A DNA stretch of 64,000 nt from Pseudogemmobacter humi (GTDB lineage Bacteria > Pseudomonadota > Alphaproteobacteria > Rhodobacterales > Rhodobacteraceae): assembly GCF_900609055.1 (NCBI RefSeq), contig NZ_UXAW01000075.1:20442-84441 (forward strand), in the 5' to 3' direction. The notes beneath the pieces are model-generated. The model was not told the origin of the DNA and did not search any database. It worked only from the letters and a program-made list of their open reading frames with translations. Below, in pieces: positions 36,371 through 45,036 of the stretch. Position 1 is the first letter of the stretch. Each line of letters starts with the position of its first letter. Made by a program: the position numbers and the translations under genes.

Positions 36371-37396
36371 TCACTTCATCAGTTCGGTCCAGATCGCGGT
36401 CATATATTCCTGGGCCTTCGGCGAGCAGGTCAGCAGGAAATGACCGGCGGCCTTGTGCTCTTCGGCGATCTCTACCTCGGGCGCGCCGCGCATCTCTTCG
36501 GGCAGGAAGGGCTCCGACCCGGTGATGCCGTTCGCGTAACGGGCATGGGCCGAGATCAGGGCGGCATTCTCCGGCAGCATGATGAAATCGAGGAACTTGT
36601 AGGCGCCGTCGACATTGCGGGCGTCGCTCAGGATCGCGACCGAATCCATGAACAGCGGATAGCCCTCGCGCGGATAGCCGAAGGCGACGTCGGGATTGTT
36701 GATGCGCGAGCGCAAAGCCGCGCCGTTCCAGTAGACGGTGGCCGCCCAGTCGTTGTTCGACATCTTCTCGGTGGCGCCGTAATCCATCGAGATCCAGTCG
36801 GGCTTGGCGGCGATCAGCGCGTCGCGCGCTTTCTTCAGCACCTCGGGATCCTCGGAACAGGTCTCGCCGCCGAAATACCAGACCGCCATATTGACGATAT
36901 CGTTCATCTCGGGCGTGACGTTGATCTTGCCCTTCAGCTCGTCCGGCACGTCGAGCCAGAGCGCCGAGGTGTTGATGTCGCCCTTGTAGACGCTGGTGTT
37001 GACCATGATCCCGGTCGAGCCCCATTGCCAGGGCACCGAATGCGCCCGGCCCGGATCCCATTCGACATCCTGCCATTCGGGGGCGATATTGCCGATATTC
37101 GCAAGGCGCGAATGATCGAGTTCCTGGATCAGCCCCTCTTCGACGAAGATCGGCAGATAATTGGCCGAGGGCACCACCAGATCGAAGCCATGGCCGCCGG
37201 CGCGGATCTTGGCCAGCGCGGTGTCGTTCGAATCGTAATCGGTGACGGTGACCCTGATCCCGGTCTCGGCCTCGAATTTCTTCAGCAGTTCGGCACTGGT
37301 GTAATCGCCCCAGTTATAGAGCTGCAACACCCCCTCGGCGGCGGCGAAAGATGTGGTGGCGCAAAGGATTGCGACCGTTCCCAGAAGTGTTTTCAT
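36371..37396 (-). CDS. potD: Polyamine-type ABC transporter substrate-binding protein
   Basis: 341 residues, signal peptide to about residue 20 (CATTSFAAAEG), then a PotD/PotF fold: LQLYNWGDYTSAELLKKFE, VTDYDSNDTALAKI, FDLVVPSANYLP and VPWQWGSTGIMVNT. In E. coli the homologues bind putrescine or spermidine. It is encoded downstream of the permease genes. The symbol reflects the family; ligand specificity is not proven. Confidence 0.88.
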   Translation of the reverse strand: MKTLLGTVAILCATTSFAAAEGVLQLYNWGDYTSAELLKKFEAETGIRVTVTDYDSNDTALAKIRAGGHGFDLVVPSANYLPIFVEEGLIQELDHSRLANIGNIAPEWQDVEWDPGRAHSVPWQWGSTGIMVNTSVYKGDINTSALWLDVPDELKGKINVTPEMNDIVNMAVWYFGGETCSEDPEVLKKARDALIAAKPDWISMDYGATEKMSNNDWAATVYWNGAALRSRINNPDVAFGYPREGYPLFMDSVAILSDARNVDGAYKFLDFIMLPENAALISAHARYANGITGSEPFLPEEMRGAPEVEIAEEHKAAGHFLLTCSPKAQEYMTAIWTELMK

Positions 37397-37455
37397 GTTT
37401 CTCTCCCTGTGGATGTTGCGGCTGCGGCGACCCGGCCCGGCCGGATCGGATCGGA

Positions 37456-38259
37456 TCAGTCCTTCTTGCGGTTGACGAGGAAAAAGGCCGTCAGCAGCAG
37501 CACGGTCAGGACCAGAAGCGCGGTCGAGATCGCATTGACCTCGGGCGTCAGCGTGCGGCGAAGCTGGCCGAGCATATAGGTCGGCAAAGTATCCTGGCCG
37601 GCCGATTTGACGAATTCGGTGATCACCACATCGTCAAGGCTGATGACGAAGGCCAGCATCGCCCCGGCCGCGATCCCCGGCGCCAGCAAAGGCAGGGTCA
37701 CATGGCGGAACGCCTGCCAGGGGCTGGCGTAAAGATCGGCCGCCGCGGTTTCCAGGCTGAGATCCATCCCCTCCAGCCGGGCGCGGATCGGCAGATAGGC
37801 GAAGGGCACGCAGAAGGCGGAATGGGCCAGGATCAGATAGCCGAGCCCCTGATAGCCGGTCCAGGATTTGATCACCCCGAAGAAGATCAGCAGCGCCACC
37901 GCCGTCACGATCTCGGGCACCATCAGCGGCTGGTTGATGAAGGCGTAGATCGCGGTCTGGCCGCGAAAGCGCCTGCGCCGCGTGGTGCCGATCGCCGCCA
38001 TGGTGGCAAGCGTGGTGGCGATGGCGCTGGCCGAGGCCGCGATCAGCAGGGATCGCATGGCGGCGCCTTTCACCACGTCGTTCTGCCAGGCCTCGACATA
38101 CCAGCGCAGCGACCAGCCCTGCCAGACCGAGAGCACCGAGCCGGCGTTGAACGAGAAGAAGACCAGCGTGAAGATCGGCAGATAAAGCGCAAGGAATACC
38201 GTGACCGCCGTGAAGGCGAAGCCGGGCAGGCGCGAGACTTCGAAACTGCGGTCAGCCAT
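37456..38259 (-). CDS. potC: Polyamine-type ABC transporter permease (PotC/PotI)
   Basis: 267 residues from ATG 38259, the codon that starts at the conserved region and overlaps the upstream permease gene by 8 nt; the open frame upstream is not conserved. Six hydrophobic segments with the binding-protein-dependent transport motif EAA...G (AAADLYASPWQAFRHVTLPLLAPGI) near residues 170-195. Confidence 0.9.
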   Translation of the reverse strand: MADRSFEVSRLPGFAFTAVTVFLALYLPIFTLVFFSFNAGSVLSVWQGWSLRWYVEAWQNDVVKGAAMRSLLIAASASAIATTLATMAAIGTTRRRRFRGQTAIYAFINQPLMVPEIVTAVALLIFFGVIKSWTGYQGLGYLILAHSAFCVPFAYLPIRARLEGMDLSLETAAADLYASPWQAFRHVTLPLLAPGIAAGAMLAFVISLDDVVITEFVKSAGQDTLPTYMLGQLRRTLTPEVNAISTALLVLTVLLLTAFFLVNRKKD

Positions 38260-39190
38260 GCGGGGTGTCCTCTTTCGTGGCCGCGCGCACATAGATCAGC
38301 ATCGCCAGCATGACGACGATCAGCAGCGCGATCGACAAGGCGGCGCCCAGGGGCCAGTTGCGGCCCTGGCCGAACTGAAGCTCGATGAAATTGCCGATCA
38401 TCATGTTCTTGCCGCCGCCCAGCACCCGCGGCGTGACATAGGCGCCGAGCGAGGGGACGAAGACGAGGATCGAGCCCGCCACGATCCCGGGCCTGACGAT
38501 GGGCAGGATCACATGGCGCAGCACCTGCATCCGGCTGGCGTAAAGATCATAGCCCGCTTCCAGAAGCCGCATGTCGAAACGGTCGATGGCGGCAAACAGC
38601 GGCAGCACCATAAGCGGCAGATAGACATAGGCCATGCCGATCAGCACCGCGGTATCGGTGTTCATGATACGCAGCGGCGCCGCGATCACCCCGATTGCCA
38701 GCAGAACCTTGTTCAGGATGCCCTCGTTACGGATGATCTCGGTGATCGCGAAGGTGCGGATCAGCAGATTGGTCCAGAACGGGATGGTGATCAGGAACAG
38801 CCACAAGGCGCGCGCCTTCGGCGGGCGGGTGGCGATGAACCAGGCGGTCGGAAAGCCCAGCGCGAAGGTGATCGCCGTGGTCAGCAGCGACAGTTTGACC
38901 GAGCGCCAGAAGATCGTCAGATGCGCATCGGCCAGCTTCAGCGTGTCATCGAAAATGTCACGGCTGAACAGGATGCCGACCCAGCCCGAGGTCGAGAACT
39001 CCCAGCTCACGTCGCCGTATTTGCCGGGCGTGAGGAAGGAATAGACCAGAACGATCAGCAAGGGCCCCGAGGCGGCGATGAACAGAAGCACCAGCGCCGG
39101 GGCCGAGAGCAGCCAGCCGTTGCGGGTGGCGGCCCGGCGCTGGCGATCCTCGGCTTCGCTCAGGCGGGGGGGCGGGCTCATGGCGCTCAC
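38252..39190 (-). CDS. potB: Polyamine-type ABC transporter permease (PotB/PotH)
   Basis: 312 residues. The GTG at 39190 overlaps the ATPase stop (GTGA); ATG 39181 is an equally plausible start three codons in. Six transmembrane segments beginning [18 protein letters not shown], and the EAA-loop [20 protein letters not shown] before a C-terminal pair of helices. Overlaps potC by 8 nt. Confidence 0.9.
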   Translation of the reverse strand: MSAMSPPPRLSEAEDRQRRAATRNGWLLSAPALVLLFIAASGPLLIVLVYSFLTPGKYGDVSWEFSTSGWVGILFSRDIFDDTLKLADAHLTIFWRSVKLSLLTTAITFALGFPTAWFIATRPPKARALWLFLITIPFWTNLLIRTFAITEIIRNEGILNKVLLAIGVIAAPLRIMNTDTAVLIGMAYVYLPLMVLPLFAAIDRFDMRLLEAGYDLYASRMQVLRHVILPIVRPGIVAGSILVFVPSLGAYVTPRVLGGGKNMMIGNFIELQFGQGRNWPLGAALSIALLIVVMLAMLIYVRAATKEDTPHG

Positions 39191-40275
39191 TCCCGGATCA
39201 GCCGCGCCGCCCCCGGCGCGAAGCCGAGGCCGATCCGCTGGCCGGGCGCGTGGCCGGAATGGCCGTCGGCGGGGCTCGGCACCCGGGCGGTCAGTTTCGT
39301 GCCGTCCTCCAGCGCCAGATGCACATGGGTGTCGGTGCCGAAATAGACCACGCTTTCCACCGTGGCGGGCAAGGCGCCATCTGCGGCGGCGGGCAGCAGC
39401 CGCAGTTGCTCGGGGCGGATGATCAGCAGGCTGCCTTCGCCCTCTGCGGGCAATACCGTGCCATCGGCCAGCTTAGCCCCGCCCGGCACCGCAGTCGCCG
39501 GGATGAAATTGGTCTCGCCGATGAAATCCGCGACGAAACGGTTGACCGGGGCGGTGTAGATCTCGCGCGGGACGCCGATCTGCTGAATCTTCCCCGCGCT
39601 CATCACCGCGATGCGGTCCGACATGGTAAGTGCTTCTTCCTGGTCGTGGGTGACGAAGACGAAGGTGATCCCGGTCTCGGTTTGCAGGCGTTTCAGCTCG
39701 ACCTGCATCTCTTTGCGTAGTTTCAGATCCAGCGCCGAGAGGGGTTCGTCGAGCAGCAGCACCTTGGGCCGGGGCGCCAGCGCCCGGGCCAGCGCCACCC
39801 GCTGCTGCTGGCCGCCCGAAAGCTGGCCGGTCCTGCGCCCGGCCAGAGCCTCCAGCTTCACCAGCGCCAGCATCTCGCGCACGGTGGCCGCGATCTCTGC
39901 CCGCGGGCGGCCCTGCATCTTCAGCCCGAAGCCGACATTCTCGGCCACGCTCAGATGCGGAAACAGCGCATAGGACTGGAACACGGTATTGACCGCGCGC
40001 CGGTTCGGCGGCTGGCCGGTGACATCCTGGCCGTCGATCAGGATCTGCCCCGCCGTGGGCATCTCGAACCCGGCGATCAACCGCAGAAGCGTGGTCTTGC
40101 CGCAGCCCGAAGGGCCGAGCAGGGTGAAGAACTCGCCGGTGCGGATCTCGCAGGAGACGTTGTCCAGCGCCTTCAGCGCGGTTTCGCCCTGACCAAAGGC
40201 CTTGGTCACGTCCCTTGCCATGATGGCTGCGTTCACGCTCAAGATCGGCCCCGCTGTCCCGGTGATTTTGATCAT
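39187..40275 (-). CDS. potA: Polyamine-type ABC transporter ATPase (PotA/PotG)
   Basis: 362 residues: Walker [10 protein letters not shown] at 54-62, signature LSGGQQQR, Walker [13 protein letters not shown]-loop VTHDQ, and a C-terminal TOBE domain (about 285-362, [14 protein letters not shown]). It is the first gene of the minus-strand transporter operon; an internal ATG at 40221 ([10 protein letters not shown]) is an alternative start. Its promoter must lie in the ~280-bp divergent gap shared with the peroxidase gene. Confidence 0.93.
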   Translation of the reverse strand: MIKITGTAGPILSVNAAIMARDVTKAFGQGETALKALDNVSCEIRTGEFFTLLGPSGCGKTTLLRLIAGFEMPTAGQILIDGQDVTGQPPNRRAVNTVFQSYALFPHLSVAENVGFGLKMQGRPRAEIAATVREMLALVKLEALAGRRTGQLSGGQQQRVALARALAPRPKVLLLDEPLSALDLKLRKEMQVELKRLQTETGITFVFVTHDQEEALTMSDRIAVMSAGKIQQIGVPREIYTAPVNRFVADFIGETNFIPATAVPGGAKLADGTVLPAEGEGSLLIIRPEQLRLLPAAADGALPATVESVVYFGTDTHVHLALEDGTKLTARVPSPADGHSGHAPGQRIGLGFAPGAARLIRE

Positions 40276-40428
40276 ATTGCGGGGGCCAAAGCCGATCAGG
40301 CAAGAAAAATCCGGCGCCGGGCGGCAGAATCCGCCATCTGCCCGGGATGGCGCGGATTATCCGGGCATTTTCCCGGCGCTGCCCGGCGGCGCCGGACACA
40401 TTCCCTGCAAGAGGCTGACGCGCGCGGC

Positions 40429-40455
40429 AACCTCTTAACCCATCGTTAAGAGGTT
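40429..40455. promoter_or_regulatory. 27-bp palindrome in the potA / peroxidase divergent gap (candidate operator)
   Basis: AACCTCTTAAC and its exact complement GTTAAGAGGTT separated by CCATC. It lies 24 bp before the FNR-like box and 154 bp from the potA-like start. It could be an operator or an RNA hairpin; no T-run follows, and no gene ends here, which argues against a simple terminator. Confidence 0.5.
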
Positions 40456-40478
40456 TCCTGATCTGTTCAGAATTAGAA

Positions 40479-40492
40479 TTGATCCAGATCAT
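40479..40492 (+). promoter_or_regulatory. FNR/FnrL-type box upstream of the cytochrome c peroxidase gene
   Basis: TTGATCCAGATCAT matches the consensus TTGAT-N4-ATCAA at 9 of 10 defined positions. It is centred about 69 bp before the peroxidase ATG. If activation is class II (centre at -41.5), transcription would begin near 40527 with a poor -10 (GAGAAT at 40515-40520). FnrL control of di-heme peroxidases is known in related bacteria. Confidence 0.75.
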
Positions 40493-40554
40493 GGCCCGGA
40501 CCTGCGCAAGCCGCGAGAATGGATCAGCGCGAACGCCAGCTAAACGGAGCAAGC

Positions 40555-41598
40555 ATGAGACGTATCCTCCTCCTGACGCTCGTCACGACGGCCCTTTCGG
40601 GGCTGGCCGCATCGGCGAACGAATTGCGCGACATCGCGCTGGAGACCTTCAAACCGCTGCCCTCGACGGTGCCCGCCGTTCCGGGGAACCCTGCGACGCC
40701 GGAGAAGGTCGATCTCGGCAAGGCGCTGTTCTTCGACCCGCGGCTTTCGGCCTCGGGCGTCTTCAGTTGCTACAGCTGCCACAACCTGACCACCGGCGGC
40801 GACGACAATATGGAAACCTCGGTCGGCCACGGCTGGCAGAAGGGTCCGCGGAACTCGCCCACCGTGCTGAACGCGGTGCTCAACGAGGCGCAGTTCTGGG
40901 ACGGCCGCGCCGATGACCTCGCGGCCCAGGCCAAAGGGCCGGTGCAGGCCAGCGTCGAAATGGCCAACACGCCGGAAAACGCCGTCGCGACGCTGAAATC
41001 CATGCCGCAATATGTGGAATGGTTCGCCGCCGCCTTCCCGGGCGAGGAAGAGGCCTTGTCCTTCGACAACATGGCGAAGGCGATCGAGGTGTTCGAGGCC
41101 ACGCTGATCACCCCCGCGCCCTTCGACGCCTGGCTGAACGGCGACGACAGCGCGCTGAACGAAGAGCAGCTCGCCGGGCTTCAGCTCTTCATGGACAAGG
41201 GCTGTTCGTCCTGCCACTCGGGCGTGAACGTCGGCGGCCACGGCTATTATCCCTTCGGCCTGATCGAGAAACCCGGCGCCGAAGTGCTGCCGCCCGACGA
41301 CAAGGGCCGCTTCGCGGTGACTGAGACGGTGGACGACGAATATGTCTTCCGCGCCGCGCCTTTGCGCAACATCGCGCTGACCGCGCCCTATTTCCACTCG
41401 GGCAAGGTCTGGGATCTGTCGGTGGCGGTGGACATCATGGCCGAAAGCCAGCTGGGCGAGGAGCTCAAGCCCGAAGAAACCGCGCAGATCGTGGCTTTCC
41501 TCGGCAGCCTGACCGGCACCGTGCCTTCCGTCACCCTGCCGGTGCTGCCGGCCGAAACCAGCACCACGCCGCATCCGACCACGATGGTCGTGCAGTAA
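40555..41598 (+). CDS. ccpA: Periplasmic di-heme cytochrome c peroxidase (CcpA/MauG family)
   Basis: Reduces hydrogen peroxide to water with electrons from small cytochromes in the periplasm. 347 residues from ATG 40555 (GGAGC upstream), signal peptide of about 21 residues (LSGLAASA). Two heme c sites: CYSCH at 72-76 and CSSCH at 217-221. DPRLSASGVFSC and AAPLRNIALTAPYFHSG are family signatures. The FNR-like box upstream suggests induction under low oxygen. Confidence 0.93.
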   Translation: MRRILLLTLVTTALSGLAASANELRDIALETFKPLPSTVPAVPGNPATPEKVDLGKALFFDPRLSASGVFSCYSCHNLTTGGDDNMETSVGHGWQKGPRNSPTVLNAVLNEAQFWDGRADDLAAQAKGPVQASVEMANTPENAVATLKSMPQYVEWFAAAFPGEEEALSFDNMAKAIEVFEATLITPAPFDAWLNGDDSALNEEQLAGLQLFMDKGCSSCHSGVNVGGHGYYPFGLIEKPGAEVLPPDDKGRFAVTETVDDEYVFRAAPLRNIALTAPYFHSGKVWDLSVAVDIMAESQLGEELKPEETAQIVAFLGSLTGTVPSVTLPVLPAETSTTPHPTTMVVQ

Positions 41599-41622
41599 GA
41601 CCGCAAGACCCGGGGGCGGCGC

Positions 41623-42672
41623 TCAACCGCCCCTCTGACCGGACCCGCGCCGCTCGATCAGCGTGAAGACGAGCGGCGCGGCCACGATCACCACCAGAAT
41701 GCGCACCACATGGTGCAGGGCGACAAAGGCCACATCGGCATGGATCGCCAGCGCGATCAGCCCCATCTCGGTCAGCCCGCCCGGCGCCATCGCCAGTAGC
41801 GCCTGCTGCGGATCGGTACCGGTGGTCAGATACATGATCTGCCCGAAGACGACCGCCGTTCCCAGCACCAGCACCGTCGAGCCGAGGCTGAGCGCCCCCG
41901 CCCGCCGCAAGGCCGCCAGCGGCACGCCGCGGAACCGGCAGCCCAGCACGGTGCCGAGGATCACCTGTGCCGCATTGACCAGCACCGCAGGCGGCGCGCT
42001 TTCCGACACCCCGGTCAGATGCAGCCCCGCCGACAGCGCCAGCGGCCCGAGGAAGGTCGGCGCCGGCCAGCGCAAAGCCTTGCCCAGAAGGCTGCCGAAC
42101 ACCGCTGCCGCCAGCAAAAGCACCGCCTCCTGCCAGGCCAGCGGCCCGCCGGACAAGGCCGCTGCGCTCCCCACCTCATGGCCCAGCACCAGCCGGAACC
42201 AGACCGCGATCAGCGCGATGGTGACGACGATGCGCAGGCTGTGGGCCAGGATCACCGGCTCGGGCCGCCCGCCCTTCGCCTCGGCCAGTTCGATCATCTC
42301 GGCCAGCCCGCCGGGCATCCCGGCGAAAAAGGCGGTGCGCCAGTCGTAGCCGCCGGCGAAACGATACCAGGGCACGCTGATCAGCCCGACGACCAGCAGA
42401 TAGACGATCAGGATGCCGAGCGTTCCGATCCAGGCCCAGGCGTGCTCCAGCACCTCCGGCGCGAAACGCGAGCCAAGAAGCACCCCGATCACCGCCACCA
42501 CCATCGGGCGCGCGCGCCCCGGCCCCAGCACCGGCAGCCCTCCGATCGAAGCCGCCATGGTGGCGAACAACGCCCCCAGCATCCAGGGCAGCGGCAGGCC
42601 AAGCGCCCAGAACAGGAAGCCGCCCCCCATTCCAAGAAGCAGGCCCAGAGCGTAATGCAGAAATCTTCTCAA
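41623..42672 (-). CDS. AbrB-family membrane protein (putative ammonia monooxygenase family)
   Basis: 349 residues, very hydrophobic, about ten transmembrane segments in two similar halves. Each half carries an AGMPGGLAEM or AMAPGGLTEMG motif (about 120-130 and 290-300), the hallmark of the AbrB duplication (PF05145). Database labels such as 'ammonia monooxygenase' have no good experimental basis; a transport or regulatory membrane role is more likely. Convergent with the peroxidase gene. Confidence 0.82.
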   Translation of the reverse strand: MRRFLHYALGLLLGMGGGFLFWALGLPLPWMLGALFATMAASIGGLPVLGPGRARPMVVAVIGVLLGSRFAPEVLEHAWAWIGTLGILIVYLLVVGLISVPWYRFAGGYDWRTAFFAGMPGGLAEMIELAEAKGGRPEPVILAHSLRIVVTIALIAVWFRLVLGHEVGSAAALSGGPLAWQEAVLLLAAAVFGSLLGKALRWPAPTFLGPLALSAGLHLTGVSESAPPAVLVNAAQVILGTVLGCRFRGVPLAALRRAGALSLGSTVLVLGTAVVFGQIMYLTTGTDPQQALLAMAPGGLTEMGLIALAIHADVAFVALHHVVRILVVIVAAPLVFTLIERRGSGQRGG

Positions 42673-42891
42673 GACATCGGTTCCGTCGTTTTCGGGGACA
42701 CCAGACTGCCGGTCCCGGGCTCAGAGCTGTTGCGCGGGAATCGACCCGGCCATCCTGCCGATGCGGCGCCGGATGTCCAGGCCGCGCGCCCGCACCGCAG
42801 CCTCCCCCGGATCAGCGTGGCGAAGCCGATGGCCCTGGCCCTGAAGAGACCGCGGCGCGCAACCGATCTGCGCGGCGCGATCTCTCCGGTC

Positions 42892-43716
42892 TCAGTTATA
42901 GGGACTTTCGGGGAAACCGCCCGGATAGGCCGGGACATAGCCCGGATCGGAATAATCCGGCACCTCGGCGACCTGCGCGGGCGCGGTGAACGAGGCCCCG
43001 CTATAGGGCGTGGTGGTGGGGGTGTATTCCCCGAAGCCCTGGGCGCTCTGCGCCTGGGTCAGCACGATCACCTTCGCCCCCGGCGTGAAGATCGAGGCGA
43101 GATGGATCGCATCCTGATTATACAGCCGGATGCAGCCCGCCGAGGTGGCATGGCCGATCGAGGCGACCTCGTTGGTGCCGTGGATGCGATACATCGTGTC
43201 GCGTCCGCCGCGATAGAGATAGATCGCCCGCGCGCCTAGCGGGTTTTGCAGCCCTCCCGGCAGACCGTTGCGGTAGGGGCCGTACATGTCGGGAAATTCG
43301 CGGATCATATTGTCGGTCGGGCGCCAGCCCGGCCAGTCGCGCGCGAATTGCGCCACCGCCGCGCCCGAGAACGAACGGCCCTGGTCGCCCACCGCCACCC
43401 GGTAGCGGATCGCCCGGTCGCCCGGCAGCAGGAAATAGAGATAGCGCTGCCAGGGGTCGATCACCATGCTGCCGGGCGCCTCGGTGATGCGCACCGTGAC
43501 CTCGCGGCGGATGTTCTCGTCGATCAGATAGCGCGGCGGGACGGCGGGGATCTGGAAACCGTTGTCCTCGACCGCGGCATACATGGCGAGCACCTCGGGC
43601 GCGACCTGCGGCCCCACGGGCGGCGCGGCGGAATCCGGCACTTTCGGTCCGCAGGCGGCAAGCAGGCCCGAGAGCGACAACAGAAGGGCCTGACGGCGGC
43701 CCAGAACCATATCCAT
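42892..43716 (-). CDS. L,D-transpeptidase (YkuD) lipoprotein
   Basis: Cross-links peptidoglycan or attaches lipoproteins to it. 274 residues from ATG 43716, with GGAAAGG upstream. The N-terminus is a twin-Arg-like/hydrophobic leader ending in the lipobox LLAAC (C22). The YkuD domain (about 70-230) contains YRIHGTNEVASIGH and the catalytic SAGCIRLYNQDAIHL. A Tyr/Pro/Ser-rich tail follows (about 235-274). Confidence 0.9.
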   Translation of the reverse strand: MDMVLGRRQALLLSLSGLLAACGPKVPDSAAPPVGPQVAPEVLAMYAAVEDNGFQIPAVPPRYLIDENIRREVTVRITEAPGSMVIDPWQRYLYFLLPGDRAIRYRVAVGDQGRSFSGAAVAQFARDWPGWRPTDNMIREFPDMYGPYRNGLPGGLQNPLGARAIYLYRGGRDTMYRIHGTNEVASIGHATSAGCIRLYNQDAIHLASIFTPGAKVIVLTQAQSAQGFGEYTPTTTPYSGASFTAPAQVAEVPDYSDPGYVPAYPGGFPESPYN

Positions 43717-43866
43717 ACGACTTTCCTTTCCCGCCGGGCATGACGCATCGCCCGCGCCCCCGGGCTGCAATGGCAACCCGCCGGGGCGAAGCCGGTTCCG
43801 TCATGCGCCATAATCCGCCCTCCGGGGTCAAGCCCGGACCCGGACACGGAATCGCGAGGGAAAGGA

Positions 43867-43899
43867 AGCGCCCGCCGGAAAGGCGATCCGGCGGGCGCT
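43867..43899 (-). terminator. Terminator of the RBBP9-like hydrolase operon
   Basis: 13-bp perfect stem (AGCGCCCGCCGGA and complement) with a 7-nt loop, 27 bp past the stop of the 58-residue gene. The minus strand continues TTCCTTTCCC, a pyrimidine-rich tract. Confidence 0.7.
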
Positions 43900-43925
43900 G
43901 TCTGAAGACGGGCGGCGCTGGCCCG

Positions 43926-44102
43926 TCAGGGGCCCGGCACGGCGAGGAGGACGATGAGGCTCAGCAGCGCCGCCACCAGCGCATAGATCGCCAGGATGAC
44001 AAACGAGGTCCTTCTCGGCGGCCCGCTCTTTTCCGAAGCCAGCGCGCGTTCCTCACCCGCGAGCAGCGCCGCGAGCGCCGGATCGTAGCCGTTGAAGATC
44101 AT
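43926..44102 (-). CDS. Tiny membrane protein, 58 residues (unknown)
   Basis: Begins MIFNGYDPALAALLAGEERA, followed by a charged linker (SEKSGPPRRTS) and one C-terminal transmembrane helix (FVILAIYALVAALLSLIVLL). ATG 44102 overlaps the stop of the upstream 53-residue gene (ATGA). No family recognised; credible because of the overlap chain, the clean helix and the terminator after it. Confidence 0.6.
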   Translation of the reverse strand: MIFNGYDPALAALLAGEERALASEKSGPPRRTSFVILAIYALVAALLSLIVLLAVPGP

Positions 44103-44260
44103 GGCACCCCCCGGGCTTCCGCGGTGACAGAAGGAGTGACGAGGGGACCGAGGAACGCCCCCCGCGGCGCCACCGTCACCGCCAGAACGCCGCCGAAGGC
44201 CAGCGCGAACAGCACCACCGGCAGCCGTCCGGGCTGCGGATCGCGAGCGGGCACCCTCAT
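44099..44260 (-). CDS. Tiny membrane protein, 53 residues (unknown)
   Basis: A short basic N-terminus (MRVPARDPQPGR) leads into one hydrophobic helix (LPVVLFALAFGGVLAVTVA), then a short tail. ATG 44260 overlaps the hydrolase stop by 4 nt and its own stop overlaps the next ATG by 4 nt. No family recognised. Confidence 0.55.
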   Translation of the reverse strand: MRVPARDPQPGRLPVVLFALAFGGVLAVTVAPRGAFLGPLVTPSVTAEARGVP

Positions 44261-44844
44261 GATGCCGCAACCCTGCCAGGGCCGGTCCCCGCCCCGCTGC
44301 GGACAGCGAATGCCGGGCCACGGCGCGCGCAGAGCAGCGCGTCGCGCAGCGGTCTGCCCCCGGCCCAGGGCCCATAGCCCGAGGCCACGTTGACATGGCC
44401 CGCGAACCCCAGATCCACGAGTTCCGCCTCCCAGGCCCGCGCCAGTTGCGCGGCACGCGGAAAGCTCATCCAGGGATCGTTGCGGCTGGCGACCACGGTC
44501 GTGGGCAGATCCAGCGGCAGTTCCGGGATCGGGCCGAAATCGCCGATCCGGTCGGAGCCCGCCGTTTCCGCCGGCGCCACCAGCAGCGCCCCCGCCACCC
44601 GCAGATGCGGCCATTGCGTCAAAAGCCGCGCGATCAGCACTGCCCCCAGCGAATGGCCCACCAGCACGCAACCGGGATGCTGAAGGATCATCGCGGCCAG
44701 TTCGATCTCCCAGACCGCCGCCACCGGCCGGTGCGGGTCCGACAGTCCTGCCATCAGCGCATGCGGATCGCCGGCCGCCCAATGATGCTGCCAGTGCGGC
44801 GCGGGCGATCCGTCGAGGCCGGGAACGATAAGCGTTGTGATCAT
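44257..44844 (-). CDS. RBBP9/YdeN-type alpha/beta hydrolase
   Basis: 195 residues. Serine hydrolase of the PF06821 family: TLIVPGLDGSPAPHWQHHW at the N-terminus, nucleophile elbow VGHSLGAVL (Ser near 65), then TTVVASRNDPWMSF with the acid residue and DLGFAGHVNVASGYGPW with the catalytic histidine. Substrates of the family are poorly known. First gene of an overlapping three-gene unit. Confidence 0.85.
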   Translation of the reverse strand: MITTLIVPGLDGSPAPHWQHHWAAGDPHALMAGLSDPHRPVAAVWEIELAAMILQHPGCVLVGHSLGAVLIARLLTQWPHLRVAGALLVAPAETAGSDRIGDFGPIPELPLDLPTTVVASRNDPWMSFPRAAQLARAWEAELVDLGFAGHVNVASGYGPWAGGRPLRDALLCARRGPAFAVRSGAGTGPGRVAAS

Positions 44845-45036
44845 TGTCCTGGTCCTTTCGGTCTGCTGCAAAAGGCTACCATTCTGATCGTGATTATGAA
44901 TTCCAAAGACCGCCCCCCGAACGGAACAGGATTCCCTTCCGGCCCGCGTATTTGGCGGGATCTCTCCCCTCATCGCGCTTGCGTCATGCGCGGCCTGGCT
45001 TAACATCGGGCAGCACCCCTGCCGATCGGACAGACC

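Noticed and set aside
42669..42938. 89-residue minus-strand frame between the AbrB protein and L,D-transpeptidase genes
   Set aside because: Overlaps the transpeptidase 3' end, no family or ribosome-binding site; treated as non-coding.
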